This document shows, one piece after another, positions 47,478-56,269 of a stretch of 64,000 bases of DNA. This DNA comes from Actinoplanes missouriensis 431 (lineage in GTDB: Bacteria; Actinomycetota; Actinomycetes; Mycobacteriales; Micromonosporaceae): NCBI RefSeq assembly GCF_000284295.1, contig NC_017093.1:1612001-1676000 (forward strand), given 5' to 3'. Position 1 is the first letter of the stretch; the number at the start of each line of letters is the position of its first letter. The position numbers and the translations under genes were made by a program. The notes under the pieces are model-generated. The model made no database searches and had not been told where the DNA came from. It saw nothing but the letters and a program-made list of their open reading frames with translations.

Positions 47478-48788
47478 GTGCTGAATCGGATCGACCTGCG
47501 CGGCTCCTCCCGTGACCCGCGCGGCCTGCTGCCCCGTGCCCAGCTCGACGTCTCGGTTGCCGTCGAGCGGATCCGCCCGGTTGTCGAGGCGGTCCATGAG
47601 CATGGGTTCAGCGCGATCCGGGAGGCGACGGAGAAATTCGACGGCGTACGGCTGGATCGCCTGCGCGTTCCGGCCGAGGCGATCGCCGCCGCCGAGGAGA
47701 CGCTCGACCCCGACGTGCGCGCCGCGCTGCTCGAGGCGATCAAGCGGGCCCGCAAGGTGCACCGTGACCAGCGTCGCACCGACACCACCACCACGGTGGT
47801 GCCGGGCGGCACGGTCACCGAGCGCTGGGTGCCGGTCCGCCGGGTCGGTCTCTACGTGCCGGGCGGCCTGGCCGTCTACCCGTCCACCGTGGTCATGAAC
47901 GTGGTGCCCGCCCAGGAGGCCGGCGTCGAGGGCCTGGTGGTCGCCTCGCCGCCGCAGGTCGCCAACGGCGGCCTGCCGGACGCCCGGGTGCTGGCCGCCT
48001 GCGCGCTGCTCGGCGTGACCGAGGTCTACGCGGTCGGCGGCGCCCAGGCGATCGCCATGCTCGGTTACGGCGCCGACGGCGCCGACGCGGCCGACAGGTG
48101 CGCGCCGGTCGACGTGATCACCGGTCCCGGCAACATCTGGGTCACCGCCGCGAAGCGCCTGCTCCGCGGCGTGGTCGGGATCGACGCCGAGGCGGGCCCC
48201 ACCGAGATCGCGATCCTCGCCGACGAGACCGCCGACCCGCGGCACGTCGCGGCCGACCTGATCAGCCAGGCCGAGCACGACCCGCTCGCCGCGAGCGTGC
48301 TGGTCACCGACTCGCCGGCCCTGGCCGACGCGGTCGAGGCGGAGCTCGCCGTGCAGGTGACGAAGACCAAGCACGACGAGAGGGTCCGCACGGCGCTGAC
48401 CGGCGAGCAGTCCGGTGTGGTGCTGGTCGACGACCTGGAGCAGGGTCTGCGGGTCGTGGACGAGTACGCGGCGGAGCACCTGGAGATCCAGACGCGGGAC
48501 GCCCGGGAGTGGGCCCTGCGGGTCCGCAACGCCGGTGCGATCTTCGTGGGCGCCTGGTCGCCGGTCTCGCTCGGTGACTACGCGGCCGGCTCGAACCACG
48601 TGCTGCCCACCGGCGGCTGCGCGCGGCACTCGTCCGGCCTGTCGGTGCAGTCGTTCCTGCGCGGCATCCACGTCGTGGAGTACGACGAGGCGGCCCTCAA
48701 GGACGTCGCCGGGCACGTGGTGGCCCTGTCCACCGCCGAGGACCTCCCCGCGCACGGGGACGCTGTGAAGGCCAGGTTCGCTCAGTGA
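47478..48788 (+). CDS. hisD: Histidinol dehydrogenase
   Basis: A 436-aa zinc- and NAD-dependent enzyme catalysing the last two oxidations of histidine synthesis (L-histidinol to L-histidine). Family blocks are [46 protein letters not shown], and [10 protein letters not shown] with [13 protein letters not shown] near the metal-binding region. It is the first gene of the his operon; its GTG start lies about 108 nt from the divergent LON gene. A GTGA overlap couples it to hisC. Confidence 0.97.
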   Translation: MLNRIDLRGSSRDPRGLLPRAQLDVSVAVERIRPVVEAVHEHGFSAIREATEKFDGVRLDRLRVPAEAIAAAEETLDPDVRAALLEAIKRARKVHRDQRRTDTTTTVVPGGTVTERWVPVRRVGLYVPGGLAVYPSTVVMNVVPAQEAGVEGLVVASPPQVANGGLPDARVLAACALLGVTEVYAVGGAQAIAMLGYGADGADAADRCAPVDVITGPGNIWVTAAKRLLRGVVGIDAEAGPTEIAILADETADPRHVAADLISQAEHDPLAASVLVTDSPALADAVEAELAVQVTKTKHDERVRTALTGEQSGVVLVDDLEQGLRVVDEYAAEHLEIQTRDAREWALRVRNAGAIFVGAWSPVSLGDYAAGSNHVLPTGGCARHSSGLSVQSFLRGIHVVEYDEAALKDVAGHVVALSTAEDLPAHGDAVKARFAQ

Positions 48789-49861
48789 CCACTATCGACG
48801 ATCTGCCGATCCGGGACGATCTGCGCGGGAAGTCGCCGTACGGCGCGCCGCAGCTCGACGTCGCGGTCCGGCTGAACACGAACGAGAACTCGTACCCGGT
48901 GCCGGACGACGTGGTGGAGGCGATCGGCAAGGCCGTGCAGGCCGAGCTGCGCGACCTCAACCGGTACCCGGACCGCGACGCGGTAGCGCTTCGCAGCGAG
49001 CTCGCCGGGTACCTCGGGCACGGCCTGAGCACGGCGAACGTGTGGGCCGCGAACGGCTCCAACGAGGTGCAGCAGCAGCTGCTGCAGGCGTTCGGCGGCC
49101 CCGGCCGCTCGGCGCTGGGCTTCGGCCCGTCGTACTCGATGCACCCGCTGCTGGCGCAGGGGACCGGCACCCGCTGGATCGGCGCGCTGCGCGACCCCGA
49201 CTTCGGGCTCGCGCCGGAGCACGCGGTGGCCGAGATCGAGAAGCACGACCCGGACCTGGTCTTCGTCTGCTCGCCGAACAACCCGACCGGCACCGCGCTG
49301 GACCCGGCGGTGATCGACGCGATCCTGGCGACCGCGCGAGGCATGGTGATCGTCGACGAGGCGTACACCGAGTTCGCCCGACCCGGCACGCCGAGCGCGC
49401 TGACGCTGCTGCCCGGCCACCCGCGTCTGGTGGTGAGCCGCACGATGAGCAAGGCGTTCGGTTTCGCCGGAGGGCGGCTGGGATACCTCGCGGCCGACCC
49501 CGCCGTGGTCGACGCCGTGCAGCTGGTCCGGCTGCCCTACCACCTCTCCGCGATCAGCCAGGCCGCCGCACGTGCCGCTGTCGTGCACCGGGCGTCGCTG
49601 CTCGCCACGGTGGAACAGATCAAGGAGCAGCGCGACCGGATCGTGGACACCCTGCGCGCCCGTGGCGTGCGGGTCGCCGACTCGGACGCCAACTTCGTGC
49701 TGTTCGCCACCGGCGACGATCAGAAAGCCGCCTGGCAGGCGTTCCTCGATCGCGGTGTGCTGATCCGCGACGTGGGACTGCCGGGCTGGCTGCGGGTCAC
49801 CGCCGGCACCGAATCCGAGACCACCGCTTTCCTGACCGCCGCCGAGGAGATCCTGTCGTGA
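48785..49861 (+). CDS. hisC: Histidinol-phosphate aminotransferase
   Basis: A 358-aa class I/II PLP aminotransferase that converts imidazole acetol phosphate to histidinol phosphate. N-terminal [11 protein letters not shown] is typical of HisC. The PLP lysine is in [17 protein letters not shown] near residue 222, and [11 protein letters not shown] and [10 protein letters not shown] are cofactor-binding blocks. Overlaps of four bases on both sides (hisD and hisB) indicate strict translational coupling. Confidence 0.96.
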   Translation: MTTIDDLPIRDDLRGKSPYGAPQLDVAVRLNTNENSYPVPDDVVEAIGKAVQAELRDLNRYPDRDAVALRSELAGYLGHGLSTANVWAANGSNEVQQQLLQAFGGPGRSALGFGPSYSMHPLLAQGTGTRWIGALRDPDFGLAPEHAVAEIEKHDPDLVFVCSPNNPTGTALDPAVIDAILATARGMVIVDEAYTEFARPGTPSALTLLPGHPRLVVSRTMSKAFGFAGGRLGYLAADPAVVDAVQLVRLPYHLSAISQAAARAAVVHRASLLATVEQIKEQRDRIVDTLRARGVRVADSDANFVLFATGDDQKAAWQAFLDRGVLIRDVGLPGWLRVTAGTESETTAFLTAAEEILS

Positions 49862-50469
49862 CCCGTGCCGCGCGTATCGAACGCGTCACCAACGAGACCA
49901 AGGTGCTGATCGAGATCGACCTCGACGGCACCGGCAAGGGCGACCTGAGCACCGGCGTGGGCTTCTACGACCACATGCTCAACCAGCTCGCCAAGCACGG
50001 TGGGTTCGACCTGCTGGTGCGTACCGAAGGCGATCTGGAGATCGACTCGCACCACACCATGGAGGACACCGCGATCGCGCTCGGCGAGGCGTTCGCGCAG
50101 GCGCTCGGCGACAAGCGGGGCATCCGGCGGTACGGGTCGGCCACCATCCCGATGGACGAGGTGCTGGTGCGGGCCGCCGTGGACCTCTCCGGCCGGCCCT
50201 ACGTGGTGCACGACGAGCCGCTGCTCACGCCGTACATCGGGCCGGTCTACGCCACCAGCATGACCCGGCACATCTTCGAGGCGTTCGGCCACGCGGCGAA
50301 GGTGACGCTGCACGTGGACGTGCTGCGCGCCTGCCGCCCCGGCGGCCACCCGGACGCGCACCACGTGGTGGAGGCCGAGTTCAAGGCGTTCTCCCGGGCG
50401 CTGCGCGAAGCCGTGGAGATCGACCCCCGCAACGCCGGTTCGCTGCCGTCCACCAAGGGGGTGCTGTGA
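49858..50469 (+). CDS. hisB: Imidazoleglycerol-phosphate dehydratase
   Basis: A 203-aa monofunctional IGPD (no HisB phosphatase domain). It dehydrates imidazoleglycerol phosphate using two Mn ions. The two metal-binding repeats are visible: [13 protein letters not shown] with [17 protein letters not shown], and [23 protein letters not shown] 49858 overlaps the hisC stop; a longer frame extending into hisC is not used. It is followed with a 4-nt overlap by a small membrane ORF. Confidence 0.96.
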   Translation: MTRAARIERVTNETKVLIEIDLDGTGKGDLSTGVGFYDHMLNQLAKHGGFDLLVRTEGDLEIDSHHTMEDTAIALGEAFAQALGDKRGIRRYGSATIPMDEVLVRAAVDLSGRPYVVHDEPLLTPYIGPVYATSMTRHIFEAFGHAAKVTLHVDVLRACRPGGHPDAHHVVEAEFKAFSRALREAVEIDPRNAGSLPSTKGVL

Positions 50470-50627
50470 TCTCGCTGGTCCTGTTCGCGATCGCCGGCAT
50501 CCTGGTCGGCGGGGTGATCCAGCTGGTCAAGTCGGGCGCCACCCGGTTCAGCATCGGGCTGACCGGTGTGCTGGCGGCGCTCGCCACGGCCGGTGGGCTC
50601 GCCTGGTGGCCGATGGGGGACGCGTAA
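50466..50627 (+). CDS. 53-aa membrane protein between hisB and hisH
   Basis: A short ORF with two hydrophobic segments, [17 protein letters not shown] and GLTGVLAALATAGGLAWW, joined by a short polar turn (QLVKSGATRFS). Its GTG overlaps the hisB stop (GTGA), and its TAA directly abuts the hisH ATG, so it fills the spacer exactly. That packing and the clean two-helix hairpin support a real gene. The function is unknown; a role in histidine synthesis is not implied by sequence. Confidence 0.75.
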   Translation: MISLVLFAIAGILVGGVIQLVKSGATRFSIGLTGVLAALATAGGLAWWPMGDA

Positions 50628-51293
50628 ATGTCTGAGCCTTCCCGCAGCGGAAAACAGAATGCAACACCGCGAAAGAATGTCGTAATTCTCGACTACGGCT
50701 CGGGGAACCTGCGGTCGGCGGAGCGGGCGGTGGCTCGTACCGGTGCTGATGTGACAGTGACCAGCGATCTCGCCGCCGCCGCCGAGGCGGACGGCCTGGT
50801 GGTGCCCGGCGTGGGGGCCTACGCGGCCTGCATGGCCGGGATCGAGGCGCTGAACGCCGGACCGGTGATCGCGGAACGGGTCGCGGCCGGCCGCCCGGTG
50901 CTGGGCATCTGTGTCGGCATGCAGATCCTGTTCGACTCCGGCGTCGAGCACGGCGTGGAGTCCAAGGGGCTCGGGCTGCTGCCCGGCTCGGTCACGAAGC
51001 TCGCAGCCGAGCGGATCCCGCACATGGGCTGGAACACCGTCGAGGCGCCGCGGGACTCCCGGCTGCTGGCGGGTCTCGCCGGCGACGAACGGTTCTACTT
51101 CGTCCACTCGTACGCTGCTCAGGATCTTGATCGGCTGGTGGAAGCCGGCGCCGCGGTGACCACCGCGACCCACGACCTGCCGTTCGCCGCCGTGGTGGAA
51201 GCCGGTGCGCTCAGCGCCGCGCAGTTCCACCCGGAGAAGTCGTCGGATGCCGGCTACCTGCTGCTCCGCAACTGGGTCGCGGGCCTGGGGTGA
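50628..51293 (+). CDS. hisH: Imidazole glycerol phosphate synthase, glutaminase subunit
   Basis: A 221-aa class I glutamine amidotransferase that supplies ammonia to HisF. The nucleophile is Cys95 in GICVGMQILFD. His and Glu of the triad lie in FHPEKSSDAGY near residue 203, and VVPGVGAY forms the oxyanion-side strand. An unusual 17-residue polar N-terminal extension precedes VVILDYGSGN. The partner hisF lies about 3 kb away beyond the LysR/EamA pair. Confidence 0.95.
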   Translation: MSEPSRSGKQNATPRKNVVILDYGSGNLRSAERAVARTGADVTVTSDLAAAAEADGLVVPGVGAYAACMAGIEALNAGPVIAERVAAGRPVLGICVGMQILFDSGVEHGVESKGLGLLPGSVTKLAAERIPHMGWNTVEAPRDSRLLAGLAGDERFYFVHSYAAQDLDRLVEAGAAVTTATHDLPFAAVVEAGALSAAQFHPEKSSDAGYLLLRNWVAGLG

Positions 51294-51610
51294 GCAAGGA
51301 ACGCGCGCGGCGGCGGGCCGAGAGGCTCGCCGTGCTGGAGAAGGAGAAGGCGGTCCGGGCGCGGAAGGTCGCCCGCCGCAGCCGTCTGCGGCAGGTCAAG
51401 CGTGACCTGACCCCGCGTTTCGGGCGCAACGGGCGGCTCTACCAGCGCAGCCGCCGCCAGCGGATCGGCATCGCGGTCGTGACGCTGCTGGCGATCGCCG
51501 CCGTCTGGACCTTCATCCCGGAACTGGCGCTCCGTGTCATCCTCACCGCACTGCTCGTCCTCGCCGTGCCGGCCCTCGTCGTCGTGGTGCTCGGCCGCCG
51601 TTCCGCATAG
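51290..51610 (+). CDS. Small membrane protein between hisH and hisA
   Basis: A 106-aa protein. The N-terminus (about 1-60) is strongly basic and helical, rich in Arg/Lys/Glu, and two adjacent membrane helices follow (about 62-80 and 83-101). It is not recognised further. Its GTG overlaps the hisH stop by four bases, so it is translated with the his genes. The basic face could bind nucleic acid or acidic lipids; that is speculation. Confidence 0.7.
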   Translation: MSKERARRRAERLAVLEKEKAVRARKVARRSRLRQVKRDLTPRFGRNGRLYQRSRRQRIGIAVVTLLAIAAVWTFIPELALRVILTALLVLAVPALVVVVLGRRSA

Positions 51611-51649
51611 TCGTTTTTCGTAGTCGTTTTCTCGTAGGGAGAAACCCAC

Positions 51650-52375
51650 GTGACCCTCCAATTGCTGCCCGCCGTTGACGTCGCCGACGGCCAGGCCGTC
51701 CGCCTGGTGCAGGGCGCCGCCGGTTCGGAAACCGCCTACGGCGACCCGCTCGAGGCCGCGCTGGCCTGGCAGAACGACGGCGCCGAGTGGATCCACCTGG
51801 TCGACCTGGACGCGGCCTTCGGCCGGGGCTCCAACGCCGAGCTGCTCGCCGACGTGGTGCGCCAGCTCGACGTGAAGGTGGAGCTCTCCGGTGGTATCCG
51901 CGACGACGAGTCGCTGACCCGCGCGCTCGCCACCGGCGCCACCCGGGTCAACATCGGCACGGCTGCGCTGGAGGACCCCGAGTGGTGTGACCGGATCTGC
52001 GCCGAGTACGGCGACCGGGTCGCGATCGGGCTGGACGTGCGGGGCCGTACCCTCGCTGCCCGGGGCTGGACCCGCGAGGGCGGCGACCTGTACGAGGTGC
52101 TCGCCCGCCTGGACAAGGCCGGCGCGTCGCGTTACGTGGTCACCGACATCACCAAGGACGGCACGATGCGCGGGCCGAACCTGGACCTGCTGCGTGAGGT
52201 CTGCGCCGCCACCGACAAGCCGGTGATCGCCAGCGGCGGCGTCTCCACTCTGGAGGACCTGCGGGCCCTCGCCACCCTGGAGTCGATCGGGGTGGAGGGC
52301 GTGATCGCCGGCAAGGCGCTCTACGCCGGCGCGTTCACGGTCCGCGAGGCGCTGACCGCCCTGGCCACTGTCTGA
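51650..52375 (+). CDS. priA: Phosphoribosyl isomerase HisA/PriA
   Basis: A 241-aa TIM barrel that isomerises ProFAR to PRFAR in histidine synthesis. In most actinobacteria this enzyme (PriA) also performs the TrpF step. Catalytic Asp near residue 9-10 ([15 protein letters not shown]) and Asp near residue 128 (IGLDVRG) are present, with phosphate-binding SGGI and [13 protein letters not shown]. The bifunctional PriA reading rests on taxonomy and could not be decided from sequence alone. GTG 51650 has AGGGAG upstream. Its 3' end overlaps the convergent LysR gene by 55 nt. Confidence 0.92.
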   Translation: MTLQLLPAVDVADGQAVRLVQGAAGSETAYGDPLEAALAWQNDGAEWIHLVDLDAAFGRGSNAELLADVVRQLDVKVELSGGIRDDESLTRALATGATRVNIGTAALEDPEWCDRICAEYGDRVAIGLDVRGRTLAARGWTREGGDLYEVLARLDKAGASRYVVTDITKDGTMRGPNLDLLREVCAATDKPVIASGGVSTLEDLRALATLESIGVEGVIAGKALYAGAFTVREALTALATV

Positions 52376-53262
52376 TTGGTGGCCGCCTGATCCCAGGCGT
52401 CACGCAACGCCTCCTCGGCGGCCTTGATCGCAGGCCGGGCCGCCGAGGAGTCACGCCAGGCGATCACCACGCGCCGGGTGGGCAGCGGGGTGACCTCGAC
52501 GACCCGGACGCCGTCGGGCAGGGCCGGGCGGGCCAGCCGGGGGATCAGGCCGACGCCGAGGCCGGCCGCGATCAGGGTCAGCTGGGTCTCGAACTCGCCG
52601 ACCTGGAAGTCGGGGACCAGCCCGGGGAGTTTCCGGACCAGGTACTCGTAGCAGACGTCGCCGGCCCGGACGGCGATCCAGCGCTCGTGGCGAGCAGCCT
52701 CAAGGCTTATTTTTCCGCTTAACAGGTGATTCGTCGGCACGATGAGGTCGGCGTGGTCGGCGCCGATCTGGGTTTTCGTGACTGTGTCCGGATATTTCAG
52801 CCCCACCTCCGGCCAATCGTCCAGAACGGCCAGGTCCACGTGCCCCCGGCGGAGCAGTTCCAGCCCTTCGTGCGGGTTCACCTCGATCAAACCCGTGGTC
52901 AGCTGAGGATGATCGACGGCGAGCCGCCGCAGCGCATGCGGCATCAGCGCCCGGCACGCGGTGGCGAAGGCCGCCACGGTGAGCCGCCCGGTCACCGTGT
53001 CCCGGTGCGCGGCCAGCGCCGACTCGGCCTCGTGCACACTCGTCAGCACCCGCTCGGCGTGATCGGCGAGGACCCGGCCGGCGTCGGTGAGGCGCAGCCG
53101 CCGGCCGTCCTTCTCGACCAGGACCGCTCCGGTCTCGCGTTCGAGTTTCGCGATCTGCTGGGAGACGGCGGACGGCGTGCAGTGCAGAGCCTCACCCGCC
53201 GCGAGCACTGTGCCGTAACTCGCCACCGCGTGCAGCGCCCGTAGCCGGCCCAGGTCAATCAT
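52321..53262 (-). CDS. LysR-family transcriptional regulator
   Basis: A 313-aa regulator. The N-terminal winged helix-turn-helix is at 1-62 ([37 protein letters not shown]). The C-terminal effector-binding domain is at about 90-300. It is divergent from the EamA transporter gene 73 nt away, the classic LysR arrangement, so it most likely controls that exporter in response to a metabolite. Its last 18 codons lie antisense to the end of hisA/priA. A palindrome overlaps its start codon. Confidence 0.92.
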   Translation of the reverse strand: MIDLGRLRALHAVASYGTVLAAGEALHCTPSAVSQQIAKLERETGAVLVEKDGRRLRLTDAGRVLADHAERVLTSVHEAESALAAHRDTVTGRLTVAAFATACRALMPHALRRLAVDHPQLTTGLIEVNPHEGLELLRRGHVDLAVLDDWPEVGLKYPDTVTKTQIGADHADLIVPTNHLLSGKISLEAARHERWIAVRAGDVCYEYLVRKLPGLVPDFQVGEFETQLTLIAAGLGVGLIPRLARPALPDGVRVVEVTPLPTRRVVIAWRDSSAARPAIKAAEEALRDAWDQAATNQTVARAVSASRTVNAPA

Positions 53263-53277
53263 GTAGCGATGCTACAT
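53261..53277. promoter_or_regulatory. Candidate LysR operator
   Basis: The perfect palindrome ATGTAGC-GAT-GCTACAT has 7-bp arms and a 3-nt centre, and satisfies the T-N11-A LysR box form. It overlaps the start codon of the lysR gene itself and lies 59 nt before eamA. This suggests autorepression together with control of eamA. Confidence 0.6.
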
Positions 53278-53335
53278 CGTCGGTGTAGGTTATTTTGCTG
53301 GTGCTTAACGGTTCTCCGGGTGAACGCTGGAGCGC

Positions 53336-54220
53336 ATGAGACCGCGCCACCTCGCCCTCGCCGTCGCCGTCGCGGCGATCTGGGGCTTCAACTTCGTCGC
53401 CATCGACGCCGGGCTCGACCACTTCCCGCCGCTGATGTTCTCCGCCCTCCGCTTCGGTCTCGCGGCCTTCCCGGCGCTGCTCCTCGTCGGCCGCCCGCAG
53501 GTGCCGTGGCGCTGGGTCATCGCCGTCGCCCTGATCCTCGGCGTCACCAAGTTCTCGCTGCTCTTCGCCGGGATGGCGGCCGGGATGCCGGCCGGGCTCA
53601 GCTCGCTCGTCCTGCAGAGCCAGGCGATCTTCACGATGCTCTTCGCGGTGCTGTTCCTCCGCGAACGCCCGCGCCGGATCCAGATCGCCGGCCTCGCCGT
53701 CGCGGTCACCGGCGTCCTCGTCGTCGCCACCCGGATGGGCGCCAACCTCCCCGCGTTCCTGCTGGTCATCGGCGCGGCGGTGGCCTGGGGCCTGTCGAAC
53801 GTCGCCACCCGCAAAGCCTCGCCGCCGGACAGCCTGCGCTTCATGGTCTGGGTCAGCGCGCTCGCCACCGGCCCGCTCGTCGTGCTCTCGCTGCTGATCG
53901 ACGGCCCGTCCGCCGATCTTGCCGCGCTCCGCGCGATCAACACCGAGGCCCTGCTCTCACTGCTCTACATCGCGCTGGTCAGCACGCTCGCCGGCTTCGC
54001 CGGCTGGGGATTGCTGCTACGGGTGTACGGGGCAGCGACCGTCGCGCCGTTCTCGATGCTCGTCCCCTTCTTCGGGATCGCCTCCGCCGCCGTCTTCCTC
54101 GGCGAACCGGTCTACCTGGTCGACGTCCTCGGTGGGGTGCTCGTGGTCGGCGGTGTGCTTCTGGGACTGGTCCGGGGGGATCTCTTCTCCGGAAGACGCC
54201 TGGTTAGGGTGGAGGCATGA
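53336..54220 (+). CDS. EamA-family (DMT) transporter
   Basis: A 294-aa membrane protein with ten predicted helices in two EamA repeats (about 7-135 and 145-280): [20 protein letters not shown] at the start and [24 protein letters not shown] in the second half. DMT carriers export amino acids or other metabolites. It is divergent from its likely LysR regulator. The stop overlaps the hisF start by four bases (ATGA), so this transporter and hisF are translated together. Export of histidine or a related compound is possible but not shown. Confidence 0.9.
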   Translation: MRPRHLALAVAVAAIWGFNFVAIDAGLDHFPPLMFSALRFGLAAFPALLLVGRPQVPWRWVIAVALILGVTKFSLLFAGMAAGMPAGLSSLVLQSQAIFTMLFAVLFLRERPRRIQIAGLAVAVTGVLVVATRMGANLPAFLLVIGAAVAWGLSNVATRKASPPDSLRFMVWVSALATGPLVVLSLLIDGPSADLAALRAINTEALLSLLYIALVSTLAGFAGWGLLLRVYGAATVAPFSMLVPFFGIASAAVFLGEPVYLVDVLGGVLVVGGVLLGLVRGDLFSGRRLVRVEA

Positions 54221-54978
54221 CGGTCGCGGTTCGTGTGATTCCCTGCCTGGACGTGGATGCCGGCCGGGTGGTGAAAGGCGTCAACTTCGTCGACCTGCGG
54301 GACGCCGGTGACCCGGTGGAGCTGGCCGCCGCCTATGACGCCGCCGGCGCCGACGAGCTGACCTTCCTCGACGTGACCGCCTCCTCCGACGACCGGGGCA
54401 CGATGCTCGACGTGGTGCGGCGCACCGCCGAGTCGGTCTTCATCCCGCTCACCGTGGGCGGCGGCGTCCGCTCGGTGGAGAACGTGGACGTGCTGCTGCG
54501 CGCCGGCGCCGACAAGGTGGGCGTGAACACCGCGGCGATCGCCCGTCCCGAGCTGATCCGGGAGATCGCCGAGCGGTTCGGCAACCAGGTGCTGGTGCTC
54601 TCGCTCGACGTGCGTCGCTCGCCGGACCAGCCGAGCGGCTGGGAGGTCACCACCCACGGCGGCCGCCGCAGCGCCGGTCTGGACGCGATCGAGTGGGCGG
54701 CTCGGGTGGCGTCGCTGGGCGCCGGCGAGATCCTGCTGAACTCGATGGACGCGGACGGCACCAAGGCCGGCTTCGACCTGGAGCTGATCGGCGCGGTCCG
54801 GGCCGTCGTCGACATCCCGGTGATCGCCAGTGGCGGCGCGGGCGCGGTCGGGCACTTCCCGCCGGCGGTGGACGCCGGGGCGGACGCGGTGCTGGCGGCG
54901 AGCGTGTTCCACTTCGGTGACCTGACGATCGGCGAGGTCAAGGGCGCTCTGCGCGAGGCCGGCAACCCGATCCGCTGA
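54217..54978 (+). CDS. hisF: Imidazole glycerol phosphate synthase, cyclase subunit
   Basis: A 253-aa TIM barrel that condenses PRFAR with ammonia from HisH to give IGP and AICAR. Catalytic Asp lies in [18 protein letters not shown] (near residue 11). A second Asp is in VLSLDVRRS (near residue 132), and the phosphate-binding motif is [13 protein letters not shown]. It lies apart from hisD-hisA, separated by the LysR/EamA pair, and is coupled to eamA by ATGA. Confidence 0.97.
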   Translation: MTVAVRVIPCLDVDAGRVVKGVNFVDLRDAGDPVELAAAYDAAGADELTFLDVTASSDDRGTMLDVVRRTAESVFIPLTVGGGVRSVENVDVLLRAGADKVGVNTAAIARPELIREIAERFGNQVLVLSLDVRRSPDQPSGWEVTTHGGRRSAGLDAIEWAARVASLGAGEILLNSMDADGTKAGFDLELIGAVRAVVDIPVIASGGAGAVGHFPPAVDAGADAVLAASVFHFGDLTIGEVKGALREAGNPIR

Positions 54979-55048
54979 CCGGTCGCGGCCCCCTCTGCGT
55001 GGGAGGCGGGTGGGCTGCGCGCCCCCCGTTCCACACGCTGCGATGGGG

Positions 55049-55477
55049 TCAGCGGCCGTCGGCGAGGCGCAGGCGGTACTCGCGGAGCGCGGCTGTGTAA
55101 GCCTGCTCGGTCAGGGACCAGTCGGTGTCGCCGGGGGCCGGGCCGCGGTTCAGCTGGGCCTGCAAGGTCATCACGGCTGAGGAGAGGCCGCTGAACGGTC
55201 GTGTGCGCCAAAGCTGCTCACCGGCCGGAGCGACCTCGATCAGGTCGTCGTCCACGGTGATCAGACCGGCGCCGGCCAGGCGGCGCACCGACTCCTCGAT
55301 GTCCTCGCGGCTGGGCACGCTGTGGTGCAGGAAGTCGGCCGCCGCCAGCAGGTCGGCCAGGGTGGCCCCGGTGACCGGCAGGGCGGCGTGCATCGCCCGG
55401 TCGCGTTCCAAACGCTCGGCGATGACCGCGGAGACGAAGATCCAAGCGTCGTTCCAGTGCCAGTCGCCGACCCCCAT
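55049..55477 (-). CDS. Hypothetical protein, winged-helix-like
   Basis: A 142-aa soluble protein starting GVGDWHWNDAWIFVSAVIAE. The middle (about 45-90) reads as a possible winged-helix segment: TLADLLAAADFLHHSVPSRE, then RRLAGAGLITVDDDLIEVAPAG. I do not recognise a family. ATG 55477 is chosen over an upstream frame from 55627 that has no typical coding start. It is convergent with hisF. DNA binding is only a guess. Confidence 0.6.
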   Translation of the reverse strand: MGVGDWHWNDAWIFVSAVIAERLERDRAMHAALPVTGATLADLLAAADFLHHSVPSREDIEESVRRLAGAGLITVDDDLIEVAPAGEQLWRTRPFSGLSSAVMTLQAQLNRGPAPGDTDWSLTEQAYTAALREYRLRLADGR

Positions 55478-55568
55478 GCCGCAATGATGCCGTGTGGTGG
55501 CCCGACCCGGAAGCGAATGTGTCCGGATGATCAACGCGCCGTGGACGGCGGCGGAAGTGGATCCATTG

Positions 55569-56210
55569 CTATGGGACCGGCATCGGGCGCACATCGGGGC
55601 CGGCGCCCGCCACGGCGTGGCCGGCACGGGGGCGCACGGTGAGCGCCGGCAGGAAGAGGTGGACCAGGGGACCGATCGTCACGGCGTACGCGATGGTCCC
55701 GATCCCTGCTGTTCCGCCGAGCAGGAAGCCGGCGCCGAGCACGCTCAGCTCGAGGCCGGTGCGGATCAGCCGCAGGGAGATCTTGGGAAAGCGGGCGGCG
55801 AGGCCGGTCATCAGCCCGTCGCGGGGTCCGGGGCCCATCCGGGAGCCGATGTAGAGGCCGGTGGCGAAACCGTTCAGCAGGATGCCGCCGACCAGGTAGC
55901 CGATCCGGGCCGGAAGCGCCTCGCCGGCCGGGAGCACCGCGAGGGCGGCGTCGGCGGAGAAGCCGACCACGACCAGGTTCGCGACGGTGCCGAAGCCGGG
56001 CCGCTGGCGCAGCGGGATCCAGAGCAGCAGCACCGGCACGCCGACCAGCAGCACGATCCAGCCGAAGCTGATCCCGGTCACCTCGGAGAGTCCCTGATGG
56101 AACACGTCCCAGGGGTTCAGCCCGAGGTTCGACTCGACCATGAGGGCCATCGACACCCCGTAGAGGAAGAGTCCGACGAACAGTTGCGGCACGCGCCGTA
56201 AGAGGTCCAT
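55569..56210 (-). CDS. YczE-family membrane protein
   Basis: A 213-aa membrane protein with about five helices. The block LMVESNLGLNPWDVFHQGLSE and the later IGSRMGPGPRDGLMTG are characteristic of the YczE/YitT-like group. The substrate is unknown. It is transcribed divergently from a MocR-type regulator with a 59-nt spacer. In Bacillus and many actinobacteria a MocR protein (YczR) controls yczE, so the pairing supports both calls. ATG 56210 is preferred to an upstream start at 56231. Confidence 0.85.
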   Translation of the reverse strand: MDLLRRVPQLFVGLFLYGVSMALMVESNLGLNPWDVFHQGLSEVTGISFGWIVLLVGVPVLLLWIPLRQRPGFGTVANLVVVGFSADAALAVLPAGEALPARIGYLVGGILLNGFATGLYIGSRMGPGPRDGLMTGLAARFPKISLRLIRTGLELSVLGAGFLLGGTAGIGTIAYAVTIGPLVHLFLPALTVRPRAGHAVAGAGPDVRPMPVP

Positions 56211-56213
56211 GCT

Positions 56214-56255
56214 TGCCACTCTTAATGCCAATCCGGCTTTGTTAAAGTGCCAATC
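56214..56255. promoter_or_regulatory. Candidate MocR/YczR operator (direct repeats)
   Basis: TGCCAATC occurs at 56226-56233 and 56248-56255, 22 bp apart (about two helical turns), each preceded by TTAA within a few bases. A partial copy, TGCCACT, lies at 56214-56220. Direct repeats in the divergent spacer are the usual form of MocR-type operators. Confidence 0.6.
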
Positions 56256-56269
56256 GAGCGGAGGTGGCT

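Noticed and set aside
55494..56201. Plus-strand frame opposite yczE
   Set aside because: Antisense shadow; yczE has the family blocks and membrane profile.
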